Counted from the first letter of the stretch, positions 1 to 7,839 are shown. The stretch: DNA of 64,000 nt from TMED8 sp038125725 (GCA_038125725.1 JAYPEK010000006.1:62001-126000); one strand, 5' to 3'. Notes: generated by a model from the letters alone, not told the origin. Program-made: numbers and translations.

Positions 1-324
1 ATCGTCGATATCCACGACCGGCTGGATGCGCCCGACCGGGCCTATTTCCGCCAATCGCGCGAGGGGCGCTTCGGCGCCTCGCTTGAGGATCTGCAGGCGG
101 CGCGCGACGAAACCCGCCGCGAGTTGAGCGAAGCCATGGCGTCGATGCGCGTGCATCTGATGGATGGCCCTTTCGTCTGCGGCGAGGCGCCGGCTTACGG
201 CGATTTCATCGTTTTCGGCTCGCTCCGTTGGGCCGAATGCTGCAGTGATTACCCGCTATTGGACGACGACGACCCGATTGCCGCCTGGTATCGGCGCCTC
301 GGCGAACATATGGACGTCCTTTGA
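1..324 (+). CDS. Glutathione S-transferase family protein, C-terminal part (5' end outside window)
   Basis: Frame 1 is open from the first base to the TGA ending at 324, giving about 107 residues that continue from outside the window. The segment PFVCGEAPAYGDFIVFGSLRWA has the layout of the GST C-terminal helical domain, where an N-capping box (here APAYGDF) precedes a helix. The N-terminal thioredoxin-like glutathione-binding domain is not in view, so substrate and subclass cannot be told. It ends about 90 bases before the SoxS-like gene and is probably not part of the sulfur island. An internal ATG at 124 exists, but the in-frame sequence upstream is also protein-like, so the gene is cut by the window edge rather than starting there. 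Confidence 0.7.
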   Translation: MVDIHDRLDAPDRAYFRQSREGRFGASLEDLQAARDETRRELSEAMASMRVHLMDGPFVCGEAPAYGDFIVFGSLRWAECCSDYPLLDDDDPIAAWYRRLGEHMDVL

Positions 325-399
325 GCGGTTCCGGATTCCGGAAAAGACGCGAGACATCCATATTCACTTTTGATAAAGTGTAGAGGCATCCGGAAATTC

Positions 400-405
400 A
401 AGGAG
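400..405 (+). promoter_or_regulatory. Ribosome binding site that decides the soxS-like start
   Basis: AAGGAG at 400-405 directly abuts an in-frame ATG at 406, which is too close for initiation. It sits six bases before the GTG at 412. The GTG is therefore the likely start, and the upstream ATGs at 370 and 406 are not. Confidence 0.6.
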
Positions 406-411
406 ATGGAT

Positions 412-834
412 GTGAAACGCTATCTCTTTCTTGTCGTGCTATTGATCGGCGCCGCCTTGGCGGGCGCCGTCGCGCCTTCGCGGGCGGCTGAACTGGTCAT
501 GTTCGAGTCCGCCACCTGCGAATGGTGCGACGCCTGGCACGAGGAAATCGGCGTCGTATACCCCAATACCGAGGAATCGCGCCGCGCGCCGCTGCGCCGG
601 GTCTCCATCGACGGTGCCCGGCCCAGCGACCTGCGTCACCTGCGGGGCATCCAGTTCACGCCGACCTTCGTGGTCATGGACGAAGGCAAGGAAGTCGGCC
701 GCATTCTCGGCTATCCGGGCGAATCGTTTTTCTGGGAATTGCTGGACATGATCTTGAAGAAACTGCCCGATGATTCGCGTCACGCCTGCCGGGGCGCGCT
801 CGCCGCGACGCAAAAGGGAGGGACGACATGCTGA
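412..834 (+). CDS. soxS: SoxS-like periplasmic thioredoxin
   Basis: The protein is 140 residues from the GTG at 412. An N-terminal hydrophobic signal (about residues 4-25, ending SRA-A) is followed by a thioredoxin-like motif CEWC (C36, C39) and a cis-proline region FTPTFVV. SoxS proteins of sox clusters are small exported thiol-disulfide reductases with a CxWC-type motif, thought to keep the SoxY carrier cysteine reduced or reactivated. Assignment rests on this motif, the size and the position beside soxR and the sox operon. The stop overlaps the next gene by 7 bases, so the two are probably co-translated. A generic thioredoxin-fold protein is the alternative. Confidence 0.65.
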   Translation: MKRYLFLVVLLIGAALAGAVAPSRAAELVMFESATCEWCDAWHEEIGVVYPNTEESRRAPLRRVSIDGARPSDLRHLRGIQFTPTFVVMDEGKEVGRILGYPGESFFWELLDMILKKLPDDSRHACRGALAATQKGGTTC

Positions 835-1331
835 AACCAATGCTGGTGACGACGGCGCTTGCCTGCCTGCTGGCGACGGGGGCCAAGGCCGACGATGGCG
901 AGGCGCTGATCTCGTTCAAGGTGATGACCCCGGAAACGGCGCTCGAAGCCGCTCAGGCGGCGCTCGGGGACTGCCGCAAGCGCGGGTTCCAGGTGGCCAT
1001 TGCCGTGCTCGACCGTTTCGGCGTCACCCAGGTGATCCTGCGCGACCGTTTCGCCGGCCCGCATACCCCGGAAACGGCGCGCCGCAAGGCCTGGACGGCG
1101 GTCAGTTTCCGCACCGATACCAATGCCATGGTCGACGTGACCAACGCCGGCACGCCGCAATCCGGTGTGCGCCACGTGCCGCAAGCGCTGATGATCGGCG
1201 GCGGGGTGCAGGTGCAGGCGGCCGGTACGTTGGTCGGCGCCATCGGTGTTTCCGGGGCGCCGAGCGGTGAAATGGACGATGCTTGCGCCAAGGCCGGCAT
1301 CGCCGCGATCGAGGATAAACTGGCGTTTTAG
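828..1331 (+). CDS. GlcG/HbpS family heme-binding protein, exported
   Basis: The protein is 167 residues with a short signal peptide (residues 1-20, ending GAKA-D). The rest matches the GlcG/HbpS (DUF336) fold: an N-terminal helix with the AQAALGDCRKRGFQVAIAVL pattern, then VLDRFGVTQVILRD, the ARRKAWTAVSF segment and a glycine-rich GGGVQVQAAGTLVGAIGVSG core. Members bind heme or act as sensors and chaperones; the role in sulfur oxidation is not established. It starts inside the end of the soxS-like gene (7-base overlap) behind a GGAGGG ribosome site at 818-823, so both belong to one transcript. A dyad followed by a T-run lies just downstream. Confidence 0.75.
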   Translation: MLKPMLVTTALACLLATGAKADDGEALISFKVMTPETALEAAQAALGDCRKRGFQVAIAVLDRFGVTQVILRDRFAGPHTPETARRKAWTAVSFRTDTNAMVDVTNAGTPQSGVRHVPQALMIGGGVQVQAAGTLVGAIGVSGAPSGEMDDACAKAGIAAIEDKLAF

Positions 1332-1342
1332 TTTTTACGCAA

Positions 1343-1375
1343 TCTCAATGTATTATTAGCGATTTTACATTGAGA
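1343..1375. promoter_or_regulatory. Perfect 10-bp dyad upstream of soxR; operator or weak terminator
   Basis: TCTCAATGTA (1343-1352) and TACATTGAGA (1366-1375) are exact reverse complements separated by 13 bases. The right arm runs into a T-tract (1381-1389), so it could terminate the soxS-glcG transcript. The stem is AT-rich, which is weak for a terminator, and it lies directly upstream of an ArsR-family gene, where an autoregulatory operator is expected. Within it, ATTT-N8-GAAT (1362-1377) is one base off the ATTC-N8-GAAT pattern I recall for SqrR/BigR-type regulators. Confidence 0.55.
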
Positions 1376-1484
1376 ATATATTTTTTTAGGCTGTAGGAGG
1401 GGTACCGTGGATTCGATTGTCGCTGGGGGGAAATTTGGACCGGCGAATTGTGCTGTGGGCAGCGGTGGCAAGGGGAAGATAAGC

Positions 1485-1832
1485 GTGGATGCACTTGATA
1501 CGACTCTGATGAGCAATGCCAAGAAGGCGAGCGAGTTTCTCAAGGTAATGGCCAATGAAAACCGGCTGATCATTCTCTGCGCGCTGGCGCAGGGTGAGAA
1601 GAACGTCGGCGAGTTGGAGGATATCCTGGGCATTCGCCAGCCGACTCTTTCGCAGCAGTTGAGCCGCCTGCGTTCGGAAAACGTGGTGGTGACCCGGCGC
1701 GAATCGAAACAGATCTACTACCGCATCGCCAGCGATGAGGTGATCGAACTGATCGGCCTCATGTACGATCTGTTCTGCAACAAGGAAATGGACGCGTCCG
1801 CGACGGCAGAGGTTTCCGCCAACGTCGCTTGA
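1485..1832 (+). CDS. soxR: SoxR, ArsR-family thiol-sensing repressor (SqrR/BigR type)
   Basis: From the GTG at 1485, preceded by an AGGGGAAG ribosome site at 1471-1478, the protein has 115 residues; an ATG at 1509 is the alternative. The winged helix is clear: ELEDILGIRQPTLSQQLSRL is the recognition helix region, followed by the wing SKQIYYRI. Two cysteines, C32 (in LIILCALAQGE) and C98 (in LFCNKE), are 66 residues apart. This is the separation of the pair that senses persulfides in BigR and SqrR. The family represses sulfur-oxidation genes until reactive sulfur species form a tetrasulfide or disulfide link. It probably controls the sox genes around it, and the dyad upstream suggests autoregulation. 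Confidence 0.85.
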   Translation: MDALDTTLMSNAKKASEFLKVMANENRLIILCALAQGEKNVGELEDILGIRQPTLSQQLSRLRSENVVVTRRESKQIYYRIASDEVIELIGLMYDLFCNKEMDASATAEVSANVA

Positions 1833-1840
1833 GGCGCCGC

Positions 1841-2179
1841 TCAGTCGTCGGAATTGCCGATGACGTAGGTCAGGCAGAACACCCGCAAACAGGACGCCAG
1901 GTTGTTCCGGTCCACCGGACAATGGTGATGGATCGAGGCGATCACTGCCGGCAGGGATCGGCTCTCTTTTTCCGCGAGTTCTTCCAGCACGTGCCAGAAT
2001 GCCGCTTCCAGCCGGATGGTCGTGGAGTGGCCGTGAATGCGGATCGACTTCCGTACCGGCGTGTAGTCGAAAGCGTTTTCACTATCGTGCAGATCGAGCG
2101 CACGCTGAAACGGCGCGGATAAGGATTCCGCGTCAGCATCACGGCTTGGTCGGAAAGGTGCGTTTGCCATGACGATCAT
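1841..2179 (-). CDS. Ribbon-helix-helix domain protein
   Basis: The protein is 112 residues (104 if the ATG at 2170 is used; neither start has a clear ribosome site). The C-terminal two thirds show the ribbon-helix-helix pattern: strand RKSIRIHGHSTTIRLE, helix AFWHVLEELAEKESRSLPAVI and a conserved tail NLASCLRVFCLTYV. This is typical of the RHH_4-type proteins common in alphaproteobacteria, which are putative DNA-binding regulators. It converges on soxR, with 8 bases between the stops, and is divergent from the FadL-type gene. It may therefore act on the promoter region 2180-2363, where a short dyad is found. Its target is unknown. Confidence 0.7.
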   Translation of the reverse strand: MIVMANAPFRPSRDADAESLSAPFQRALDLHDSENAFDYTPVRKSIRIHGHSTTIRLEAAFWHVLEELAEKESRSLPAVIASIHHHCPVDRNNLASCLRVFCLTYVIGNSDD

Positions 2180-2233
2180 CTTATCGACCGCCGCTCATAC
2201 CAACCAAGGAAAAAATGTGCTTGTAGCCGCATT

Positions 2234-2245
2234 ATACTACAGTAT
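2234..2245. promoter_or_regulatory. Short dyad in divergent promoter region
   Basis: ATACT-AC-AGTAT at 2234-2245 is a perfect 5-bp inverted repeat. It lies in the AT-rich gap between the ribbon-helix-helix gene and the FadL-type gene. It is a candidate operator only. Confidence 0.3.
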
Positions 2246-2363
2246 TTTATGGTAATTGTGACATAACTAAGTCCAACCAATAACACGGGTTTTCTCGTCC
2301 GAACGGACGCGAGTGAATACAAGCCCGGGCCACTGATATCTGCCAGGAGGGACAAGGGGTCCA

Positions 2364-3665
2364 ATGAATACTCTTAAGCATTTCCGCCGCGCGGGCGGCG
2401 CGCTCGCTATCTTGACCGCCACCACATGTTTAACGGTTCTCGGCGCCTCGAGCGCGCATGCCACGAACGGCATGATCCAGCACGGTTTCGGCATGGGTTC
2501 CAAGGCCATGGCCGGCGTCGGCACGGCGTTGCCGCAGGATACCTCCGCAGTCATGTTGAACCCGGCGGGGATGGTTTACCTCGGCAATCGGTTCGATGTC
2601 GGCGTTGCCGCGTTCAGCCCGCACCGCAAGACCGAGGCAACGAACAACGGGACCATCGCCAATGGCGTTTACAAAAGTGACGAAACGCTGTTCCTGATCC
2701 CGGAACTCGGCATCAACTATATGCTGGACGAGACCACGGCGCTCAGCTTCACCATCACGCCCAGCGGCGGCATGAATACCGAGTACCCGACCAATCCCTT
2801 CGACAACTTCAACGCTGGAACCGATTCCACGCCGACGGGTGTGGACCTGTCGCAGATGTTCGTGTCGGCCACCTTGGCGAAGAAGTTCGGCAACCACTCC
2901 TTTGGCATTTCCCCGGTCTTTGCGGCCCAGAAGTTCAAGGCTTATGGCTTGCAGGCGTTCACGGGTGTTTCGGTAGACTCGCGGCACGTGACCGATAACG
3001 GCTTCGATCACTCGATCGGCGGCGGTTTCCGGGTCGGTTATCTCGGCCAGTGGATGGACGGCCTGATGGTCGGCGCCTCCTACCAGTCGCGCATGTACAT
3101 GAGCAAGTTCAGCAAATACAAAGGCCTGTTCGCCGATGGCGGCGATCTCGATGTGCCGGCAATGGTCAGTGCCGGTGCCGCATATAAAGTGCCCGAGAGC
3201 AAGCTGACGCTGGCGGCCGATTGGCAGTGGATATTGTACCGCGACGTCGCTTCGATTGGTAACGACGGCGTCATGTCGCTCAACTCCCTGGCGACTGCGG
3301 GGGATGGCCGGCTCGGCGGTACTAATCATGCGCCCGGCTTTGGCTGGAACGACATGCATGTGTTCAAGCTCGGCGCCAAATACGATTATTCGCAGGCGCT
3401 GACCCTGCGCGCTGGCGTCAGCTGGAACACCGGCGCCTATACCGATCACGACATGCTGTTCAACATTCTCGCGCCGGCGACGATCCGCACGCACATCACG
3501 GTGGGCGGCACCTACAAGATGGGCGAGAACCACAGCATCAACGTTGCCTACATGCATGGCCTCTCGAACGACATTTCGGGTACGCACGTATCCAACGGTA
3601 CCGGTACGGTCACCCACAACATGTACCAGCACGAAGGCTTCATCAGCTACAGCTACAACTGGTAA
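2364..3665 (+). CDS. FadL/OmpP1-family outer-membrane channel
   Basis: The protein is 433 residues. A signal peptide ends near AHA-T (residue 34). The mature N-terminus has the FadL hallmark: an N-terminal hatch segment NGMIQHGFGMGSKAMAGVGT followed by QDTSAVMLNPAGM, with the NPA motif. The rest alternates as beta-strands and ends in an aromatic residue (YSYNW), as outer-membrane barrels do. FadL proteins carry hydrophobic molecules (fatty acids, aromatic hydrocarbons) across the outer membrane. Its place between sox regulators and SoxW is unusual, and a role with hydrophobic or polymeric sulfur is speculation. AAGGGG five bases upstream supports the ATG at 2364, and a strong terminator follows. 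Confidence 0.85.
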   Translation: MNTLKHFRRAGGALAILTATTCLTVLGASSAHATNGMIQHGFGMGSKAMAGVGTALPQDTSAVMLNPAGMVYLGNRFDVGVAAFSPHRKTEATNNGTIANGVYKSDETLFLIPELGINYMLDETTALSFTITPSGGMNTEYPTNPFDNFNAGTDSTPTGVDLSQMFVSATLAKKFGNHSFGISPVFAAQKFKAYGLQAFTGVSVDSRHVTDNGFDHSIGGGFRVGYLGQWMDGLMVGASYQSRMYMSKFSKYKGLFADGGDLDVPAMVSAGAAYKVPESKLTLAADWQWILYRDVASIGNDGVMSLNSLATAGDGRLGGTNHAPGFGWNDMHVFKLGAKYDYSQALTLRAGVSWNTGAYTDHDMLFNILAPATIRTHITVGGTYKMGENHSINVAYMHGLSNDISGTHVSNGTGTVTHNMYQHEGFISYSYNW

Positions 3666-3687
3666 TCCACCGGTTCATAATGGCAAG

Positions 3688-3720
3688 AAGGCCGGGGAGC
3701 GCTCGCTCCCCGGCCTTTTT
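3688..3720 (+). terminator. Rho-independent terminator after the FadL-type gene
   Basis: A 14-bp perfect GC-rich stem (3688-3701 with 3704-3717) has a very short loop and is followed by TTTTT. It lies 22 bases after the stop of the FadL-type gene. It separates this transcript from the convergent soxW gene. Confidence 0.9.
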
Positions 3721-3746
3721 CTTTGTTCGAATTCAGCTTGGCGGTG

Positions 3747-4394
3747 CTACCAAGCGGGCACGCCTTTGCCCGATGCGTTGAGGGCCGCGACCCGGCTTTT
3801 CAGGTACTTGTGGAAGTTCCCCTGGGTATAGGCCTTTTCCTGCACGAACTGGAAGAAGGTGAGGAAATGGAACGGCCGCAGGTATCCTGGGATACGTGCC
3901 ACCTCGGCTTCTTTGCCGGACTTGCCGTCGACTTCCCCCAGGGTCTCGGGGAAGAACTGGATGGTGGGCGTGAAGCGCACTTGCGCCTGCTTGGCGAAAT
4001 CGCGCTCGTTCATGCTTTCACCGTCGAACCCGACGACCTTGCGTGAACCCTTGACGTCCAGTTGCACGATTTCGAAATTGGCGCGGATGAAGTCGGTGAC
4101 CTCGGGAATGGCGAAGTTCACCAGATGGGTCTCCCGGCAATAGGGGCAGCCTTCCAGCTCCCACATGATGGCGAAGCGCTTGCCGTTGGCCTTGGCCTCT
4201 TCCAGGTCGTCCGAGAGTTCCAGGAAGCTCTCCAGGAACCAGGACTGGGTGTAGGATCCGAAGCGGTTGTCACCCATCCGGATCGGCGCGTAATCGGGAG
4301 AAATCGGCGCGGCGCTCATCGCCTGCATCGGCAATGCCGTTGCCGCCAGACCGCCGAGCGCCATGCGGCTGAAATTCCTGCGAGAAACGATCAT
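3747..4394 (-). CDS. soxW: SoxW-type thioredoxin with Tat signal
   Basis: The protein is 215 residues. The N-terminus SRRNFSRMALGG is a twin-arginine signal, so it is exported folded. The thioredoxin-like domain carries CPYC (C83-C86) and a cis-proline segment RFTPTIQFFPE. SoxW proteins are periplasmic thiol-disulfide oxidoreductases that receive electrons from the membrane protein SoxV and keep Sox carrier cysteines reduced. It is clearly homologous to the second SoxW-like protein at 10356-10982: both have the GCPYCRE and FTPTI.FFP segments and the same C-terminal layout. They differ in export signal, Tat here and Sec there. The gene is divergent from the unknown gene at 4509. Confidence 0.85.
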   Translation of the reverse strand: MIVSRRNFSRMALGGLAATALPMQAMSAAPISPDYAPIRMGDNRFGSYTQSWFLESFLELSDDLEEAKANGKRFAIMWELEGCPYCRETHLVNFAIPEVTDFIRANFEIVQLDVKGSRKVVGFDGESMNERDFAKQAQVRFTPTIQFFPETLGEVDGKSGKEAEVARIPGYLRPFHFLTFFQFVQEKAYTQGNFHKYLKSRVAALNASGKGVPAW

Positions 4395-4508
4395 CGGTCT
4401 CTAGTGCCCCCAAACCACGGATAATCTGAGTTGTTTATCATATAGCAAAACATGCATGTGTCATATACTATCAATAACAAGAGATCGGGCCTGGGAGGGG
4501 CATTGCAC

Positions 4509-5264
4509 ATGCACGGTTTCGTACGCTTGTTCTCATCACATTTGCGGATTTGGCTGCTGGCTCTCGGCATTCTCGCCGCCGCTATTCCATCGGCCGGTAG
4601 AGCCGATACGGCGGTGGCGTTCCACCAGGCCGTGTCGGATGCCTACGGCCACTATCGCGAGGCTTTTTTCTATCTGCGGCGCGGCAACGCCATGACCGCT
4701 GCCTTCGAGCTGGAAGCGATGATCGACAAGTGGCAGGCGATGCTCAAGGCGCACGGCCAGACGCCGCCGGTTCCCTATGCGAAGGATTCGAAGTGGCTGG
4801 CGACCCTGAAAGACGTCGGCTCGATTGCCGAGAGTGCGCTGGAAAGCGCCGGATCTGGGGCCGCCGAACCCGCCTACGAGATGCTGAAGCCGGTGCGCGG
4901 AATGCTGCGTGACATGCGTGAGCGCAACGGTGTGCGGCTGTTCCGTGACGAGGTCGAGGACGCCAACGCGGCCTTCAATGAACTGTTTGAATTCCGGCGC
5001 AACCCGCCCGACTTCAGCGATCCGGCGTCCGTCGCGGCGCTGCGCGAGAAATCGAAAAAGACCATCGATGCCTATCAGACCTGTCTCGACAAGGCGCCGC
5101 CGGCCATGGCCAAGGACGAGCAGTTCCAACGCCTGCTGACCGACAGTCTGCGATTCTTGAAGCGCATCGACCTGGCCATCGAAGAGAAGAACCCGACCAC
5201 CGTCATCAATATCCTCAGGCGCGTGGTGTCTTCCAACAATATCCTGTGGATGCGCTTCGGCTGA
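4509..5264 (+). CDS. Unknown secreted helical protein in the sox island
   Basis: I do not recognise the family. The ATG at 4509 is preceded by GGAGGGG (4494-4500) and gives 251 residues; a TTG/ATG further upstream is less likely. Residues 10-34 form a signal peptide ending GRA-D. The mature part is charged and predicted helical throughout, with a single cysteine (YQTCLDK), no CxxCH heme site and no obvious repeats. The layout AFHQAVSDAYGHYREAFFYLRRGN resembles helical-bundle periplasmic proteins, but no heme or metal motif can be shown. It faces soxV tail-to-tail (12 bases apart) and is divergent from soxW. Location suggests an accessory Sox or c-type cytochrome partner; this is inference only. 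Confidence 0.7.
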   Translation: MHGFVRLFSSHLRIWLLALGILAAAIPSAGRADTAVAFHQAVSDAYGHYREAFFYLRRGNAMTAAFELEAMIDKWQAMLKAHGQTPPVPYAKDSKWLATLKDVGSIAESALESAGSGAAEPAYEMLKPVRGMLRDMRERNGVRLFRDEVEDANAAFNELFEFRRNPPDFSDPASVAALREKSKKTIDAYQTCLDKAPPAMAKDEQFQRLLTDSLRFLKRIDLAIEEKNPTTVINILRRVVSSNNILWMRFG

Positions 5265-5276
5265 GGCTCTGCGCCG

Positions 5277-6020
5277 TTAACCGGATTTCCCAAGCGCCGG
5301 AAAGGTTTCAAGCAGCCAATAGGCGACATCGGCAATGGAGCCGGTGAGGAACATCACCCCGGTGATCACCAAAAGCCCGCCCAGGATGCGTTCCACCATC
5401 AGCATGTGCCGTCGGGCCTTGCCCATGAAGGCCATGAATGGCTTCACCAGTAACGCAGCGGCCAGGAACGGAATGCCGAGCCCGGCCGAATAGACCGCCA
5501 GCAGCGACGCGCCGCGGCCGACCGAGTCCTCGCTGCCGGCAACGAACAGGATCGCTGCCAGCACCGGTCCGACGCAGGGCGTCCATCCGAAGGCAAAGGC
5601 GAGGCCGATGATATAGGAGCCGATCAGGCCCGCCGGTTTGCTTTCCGCGTGGAAACGCGCCTCGCGGTAAAGCAGGCCGATCTTGAATACGCCCATGAAA
5701 TGCAGGCCGAGAATGACGATGACCGCGCCGGCGACCTTGGAGAGCAGGTCCAGGTATTCGCTGACCACCTGGCCGATGGCCGAGGCCGTGGCGCCCAGCG
5801 AGATGAAGACCGTGGAGAAGCCGAGCACGAAGGCGATCGCCGCGATGAACACGCGGCGCATGATCTTCGGATCGGTCTGATTGTCGCCGGCGACCTGGTC
5901 GAGCGTCACGCCGCCCAGGAAGCACAGATACGGCGGCACCAGCGGCAGCACGCAAGGCGACAAAAAGCTCAACAGGCCGGCGCCGAATGCGCCCGCATAG
6001 GTAACGTCAAATCCACCCAT
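5277..6020 (-). CDS. soxV: SoxV, CcdA-type membrane thiol transporter
   Basis: The protein is 247 residues with six hydrophobic segments, the CcdA/DsbD-beta topology. The two conserved redox cysteines lie in SPCVLPL (C23) and TPCVGP (C149). CcdA-type proteins move reducing equivalents from cytoplasmic thioredoxin to periplasmic thioredoxins; in sox clusters this is SoxV, which reduces SoxW. It is the last gene of the leftward soxXYZABV run, 38 bases after soxB, with a GGGGGGA ribosome site. Identification as SoxV rather than a cytochrome c maturation CcdA rests on gene context. Confidence 0.9.
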   Translation of the reverse strand: MGGFDVTYAGAFGAGLLSFLSPCVLPLVPPYLCFLGGVTLDQVAGDNQTDPKIMRRVFIAAIAFVLGFSTVFISLGATASAIGQVVSEYLDLLSKVAGAVIVILGLHFMGVFKIGLLYREARFHAESKPAGLIGSYIIGLAFAFGWTPCVGPVLAAILFVAGSEDSVGRGASLLAVYSAGLGIPFLAAALLVKPFMAFMGKARRHMLMVERILGGLLVITGVMFLTGSIADVAYWLLETFPALGKSG

Positions 6021-6058
6021 TTACGGATCCCCCCAAAGTGATCGCCCGGATCGGGCGC

Positions 6059-7747
6059 TTACGCGCCCTTGATCCGGATATTCTTGTTCTCGGGCACGGT
6101 GACGACTTTCTTTTTCGAGATGTAGTCGGAGAGCACGTCGTAGATCGGCGGCCCCTCAGTACCTTCGTTCACCGAAGCCCAGCCCGACACCACATACTCA
6201 CGCGACGGGTCGATCGGCTTGCCGGTTTTCACCAACGTCATGTCGGTAATGCGCGAACCGATCGGCTTGTGGATGTCGATGGTGTAGGCCATGCCGCCGA
6301 CGCGCACCATATCGCCGCCCTGTTGGTAATAGGGGTCGGTGTTGAACAGGTTGTCAGCGACATCCTCCAGGATGTCCTTCAACAGCTTGCCGGTCATTTT
6401 CGAGCGGTAGGCGTTGGGATAGGTGATGGCCGTCTGGTGATAGACATGGTCGACGGTGATGTCGGTGCCCGGCGGCAGGCTGGAGCCCCAGCGGAAGCCG
6501 GGCGACAGCGAGATCTCGGCGTCGCGTTCCTCAAGCAGCGCCTGGCAGATCAGATCGTCGAAGGTGCCGTTGAAATTGCCGCGTCGATAGAGGAGCGAGT
6601 CGGTGCGGCCCAGCACCCGGTTCAACTCCTTCTCGTGCGGCGCGCGGATTTTCTGGATCAGGGCGGCCATTTCCGGGTCCGGCGTAATCGCGTCCGAGAA
6701 CACCGGGATCAGGCGGAACGCGTAGTTGGTGACCTGCTTGTTCTTCACTTCCAGATCGAGCCGTGCCAGGAACTTGCCGTGCGAACCGGACGCCACCAAC
6801 AGCGTCTTGCCGACCTTGACCACGTGCGGCAGCGCATCGTGGGTGTGGCCGGTGAGAATCACGTCGATCCCCTTGACGCGGCTGGCCAGCTTTCGGTCCA
6901 CATCGAAGCCGTCGTGGCTGAGCAGCACCACCAGCTCGGCGCCCTCGGCGCGGGCCTCGTCGACGCGTTTCTGCACCAGTTTCTCGCGGATGCCGAAGGA
7001 CCAGCTGGGCATCATGTAACGCGGGTTGGCGACGGGGGTATAGGGGAAGGCCTGGCCGATCATGGCGATCTTGACGCCGCCACGTTCGAATGTGGCGGTC
7101 GAATCGAACACGGCTTCCTGCCATTCGTTGTCGACCACGTTGCCGGCCAGGAACGGGAAGTTGAGGGCTTCCTTCAGTTCCTCCACCCGCTCGGTGCCGT
7201 AGGTGAATTCCCAGTGCGCGGTCATGGCGTCGACGCCGAGTGCGTTCATGACATCGACCATGTCCTTGCCGTGGGTCTTCAGCGCCGTGTAGGAGCCCTG
7301 CCAGGTGTCGCCGCCGTCGAGCAGAAGCGTGTTGTCGGGGCGTTCGGCGCGGATCGCCTTGACCAGGGTCGCCATGCGGTCGAGACCGCCGACCTTGCCG
7401 TAGGTGCCGGCGAGCGAGCTGAAATCCTCGCTGGTCAGGGCATAGGCCTCGGGCGATTTGGCGGCGATGCCGAATTTCTTCAGGGCATCCTTGCCGGTGA
7501 TGTGCGGCACCAGGCCGTGCACTTCGCCAACGCCGAGGTTGATGGAGGGCTCGCGGAACCAGAGCGGCACCAACTGGGCGTGGCAGTCGGTGAAGTTGAG
7601 CAGCGTCACCTGTCCGACGGGATCGAACTTCAGCAGTTCGTCCTGGGTGATCGTCTGCTGCGCGGCGGCGCGTGAAAGCGCGCCCGGCGCGCCGGTCAGG
7701 ACGGCCGTTGCGGCGGCCACTTGCAGAAATTCTCGACGATCTAACAT
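6059..7747 (-). CDS. soxB: SoxB, S-sulfosulfanyl-L-cysteine sulfohydrolase (dimanganese)
   Basis: The protein is 562 residues with a Tat signal (RREFLQVAAATAV) matching export with bound metals. Metallophosphoesterase motifs are present in order: FTDCHAQ (D54, H56), LLDGGDTW, the Asn of AGNVVDNEW, LLSHDGFD and LTGHTHD. They are followed by the 5'-nucleotidase-type C-terminal domain. SoxB hydrolyses the terminal sulfonate from the SoxY-bound thiosulfate adduct to release sulfate. The length and motif order are those of the SoxB family. It is separated from soxA by 112 bases containing a hairpin, which may lower its expression relative to soxXYZA. The GGGAGAG ribosome site supports the start. 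Confidence 0.96.
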   Translation of the reverse strand: MLDRREFLQVAAATAVLTGAPGALSRAAAQQTITQDELLKFDPVGQVTLLNFTDCHAQLVPLWFREPSINLGVGEVHGLVPHITGKDALKKFGIAAKSPEAYALTSEDFSSLAGTYGKVGGLDRMATLVKAIRAERPDNTLLLDGGDTWQGSYTALKTHGKDMVDVMNALGVDAMTAHWEFTYGTERVEELKEALNFPFLAGNVVDNEWQEAVFDSTATFERGGVKIAMIGQAFPYTPVANPRYMMPSWSFGIREKLVQKRVDEARAEGAELVVLLSHDGFDVDRKLASRVKGIDVILTGHTHDALPHVVKVGKTLLVASGSHGKFLARLDLEVKNKQVTNYAFRLIPVFSDAITPDPEMAALIQKIRAPHEKELNRVLGRTDSLLYRRGNFNGTFDDLICQALLEERDAEISLSPGFRWGSSLPPGTDITVDHVYHQTAITYPNAYRSKMTGKLLKDILEDVADNLFNTDPYYQQGGDMVRVGGMAYTIDIHKPIGSRITDMTLVKTGKPIDPSREYVVSGWASVNEGTEGPPIYDVLSDYISKKKVVTVPENKNIRIKGA

Positions 7748-7811
7748 CTCACAGCTCTCCCTTTAAGGTGCGCTCCGTTGCATTCGGTCAGCGGTGGGCG
7801 GGCAAAAAGAA

Positions 7812-7839
7812 GGGGGATGCGAAAGGTTTCGCATCCCCC
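7812..7839 (-). terminator. Strong hairpin between soxA and soxB (attenuator or mRNA processing site)
   Basis: A perfect 13-bp stem (7812-7824 with 7827-7839) lies in the soxA-soxB gap. Read in the operon direction it is followed by TTCTTTTTG, a terminator-like tail. Since soxB clearly belongs to the same operon, it probably causes partial termination or protects the 3' end of soxXYZA mRNA. Confidence 0.75.

Noticed and set aside
6038..7675. 545-residue plus-strand open frame over soxB
   Set aside because: It is antisense to a complete soxB with all catalytic motifs.
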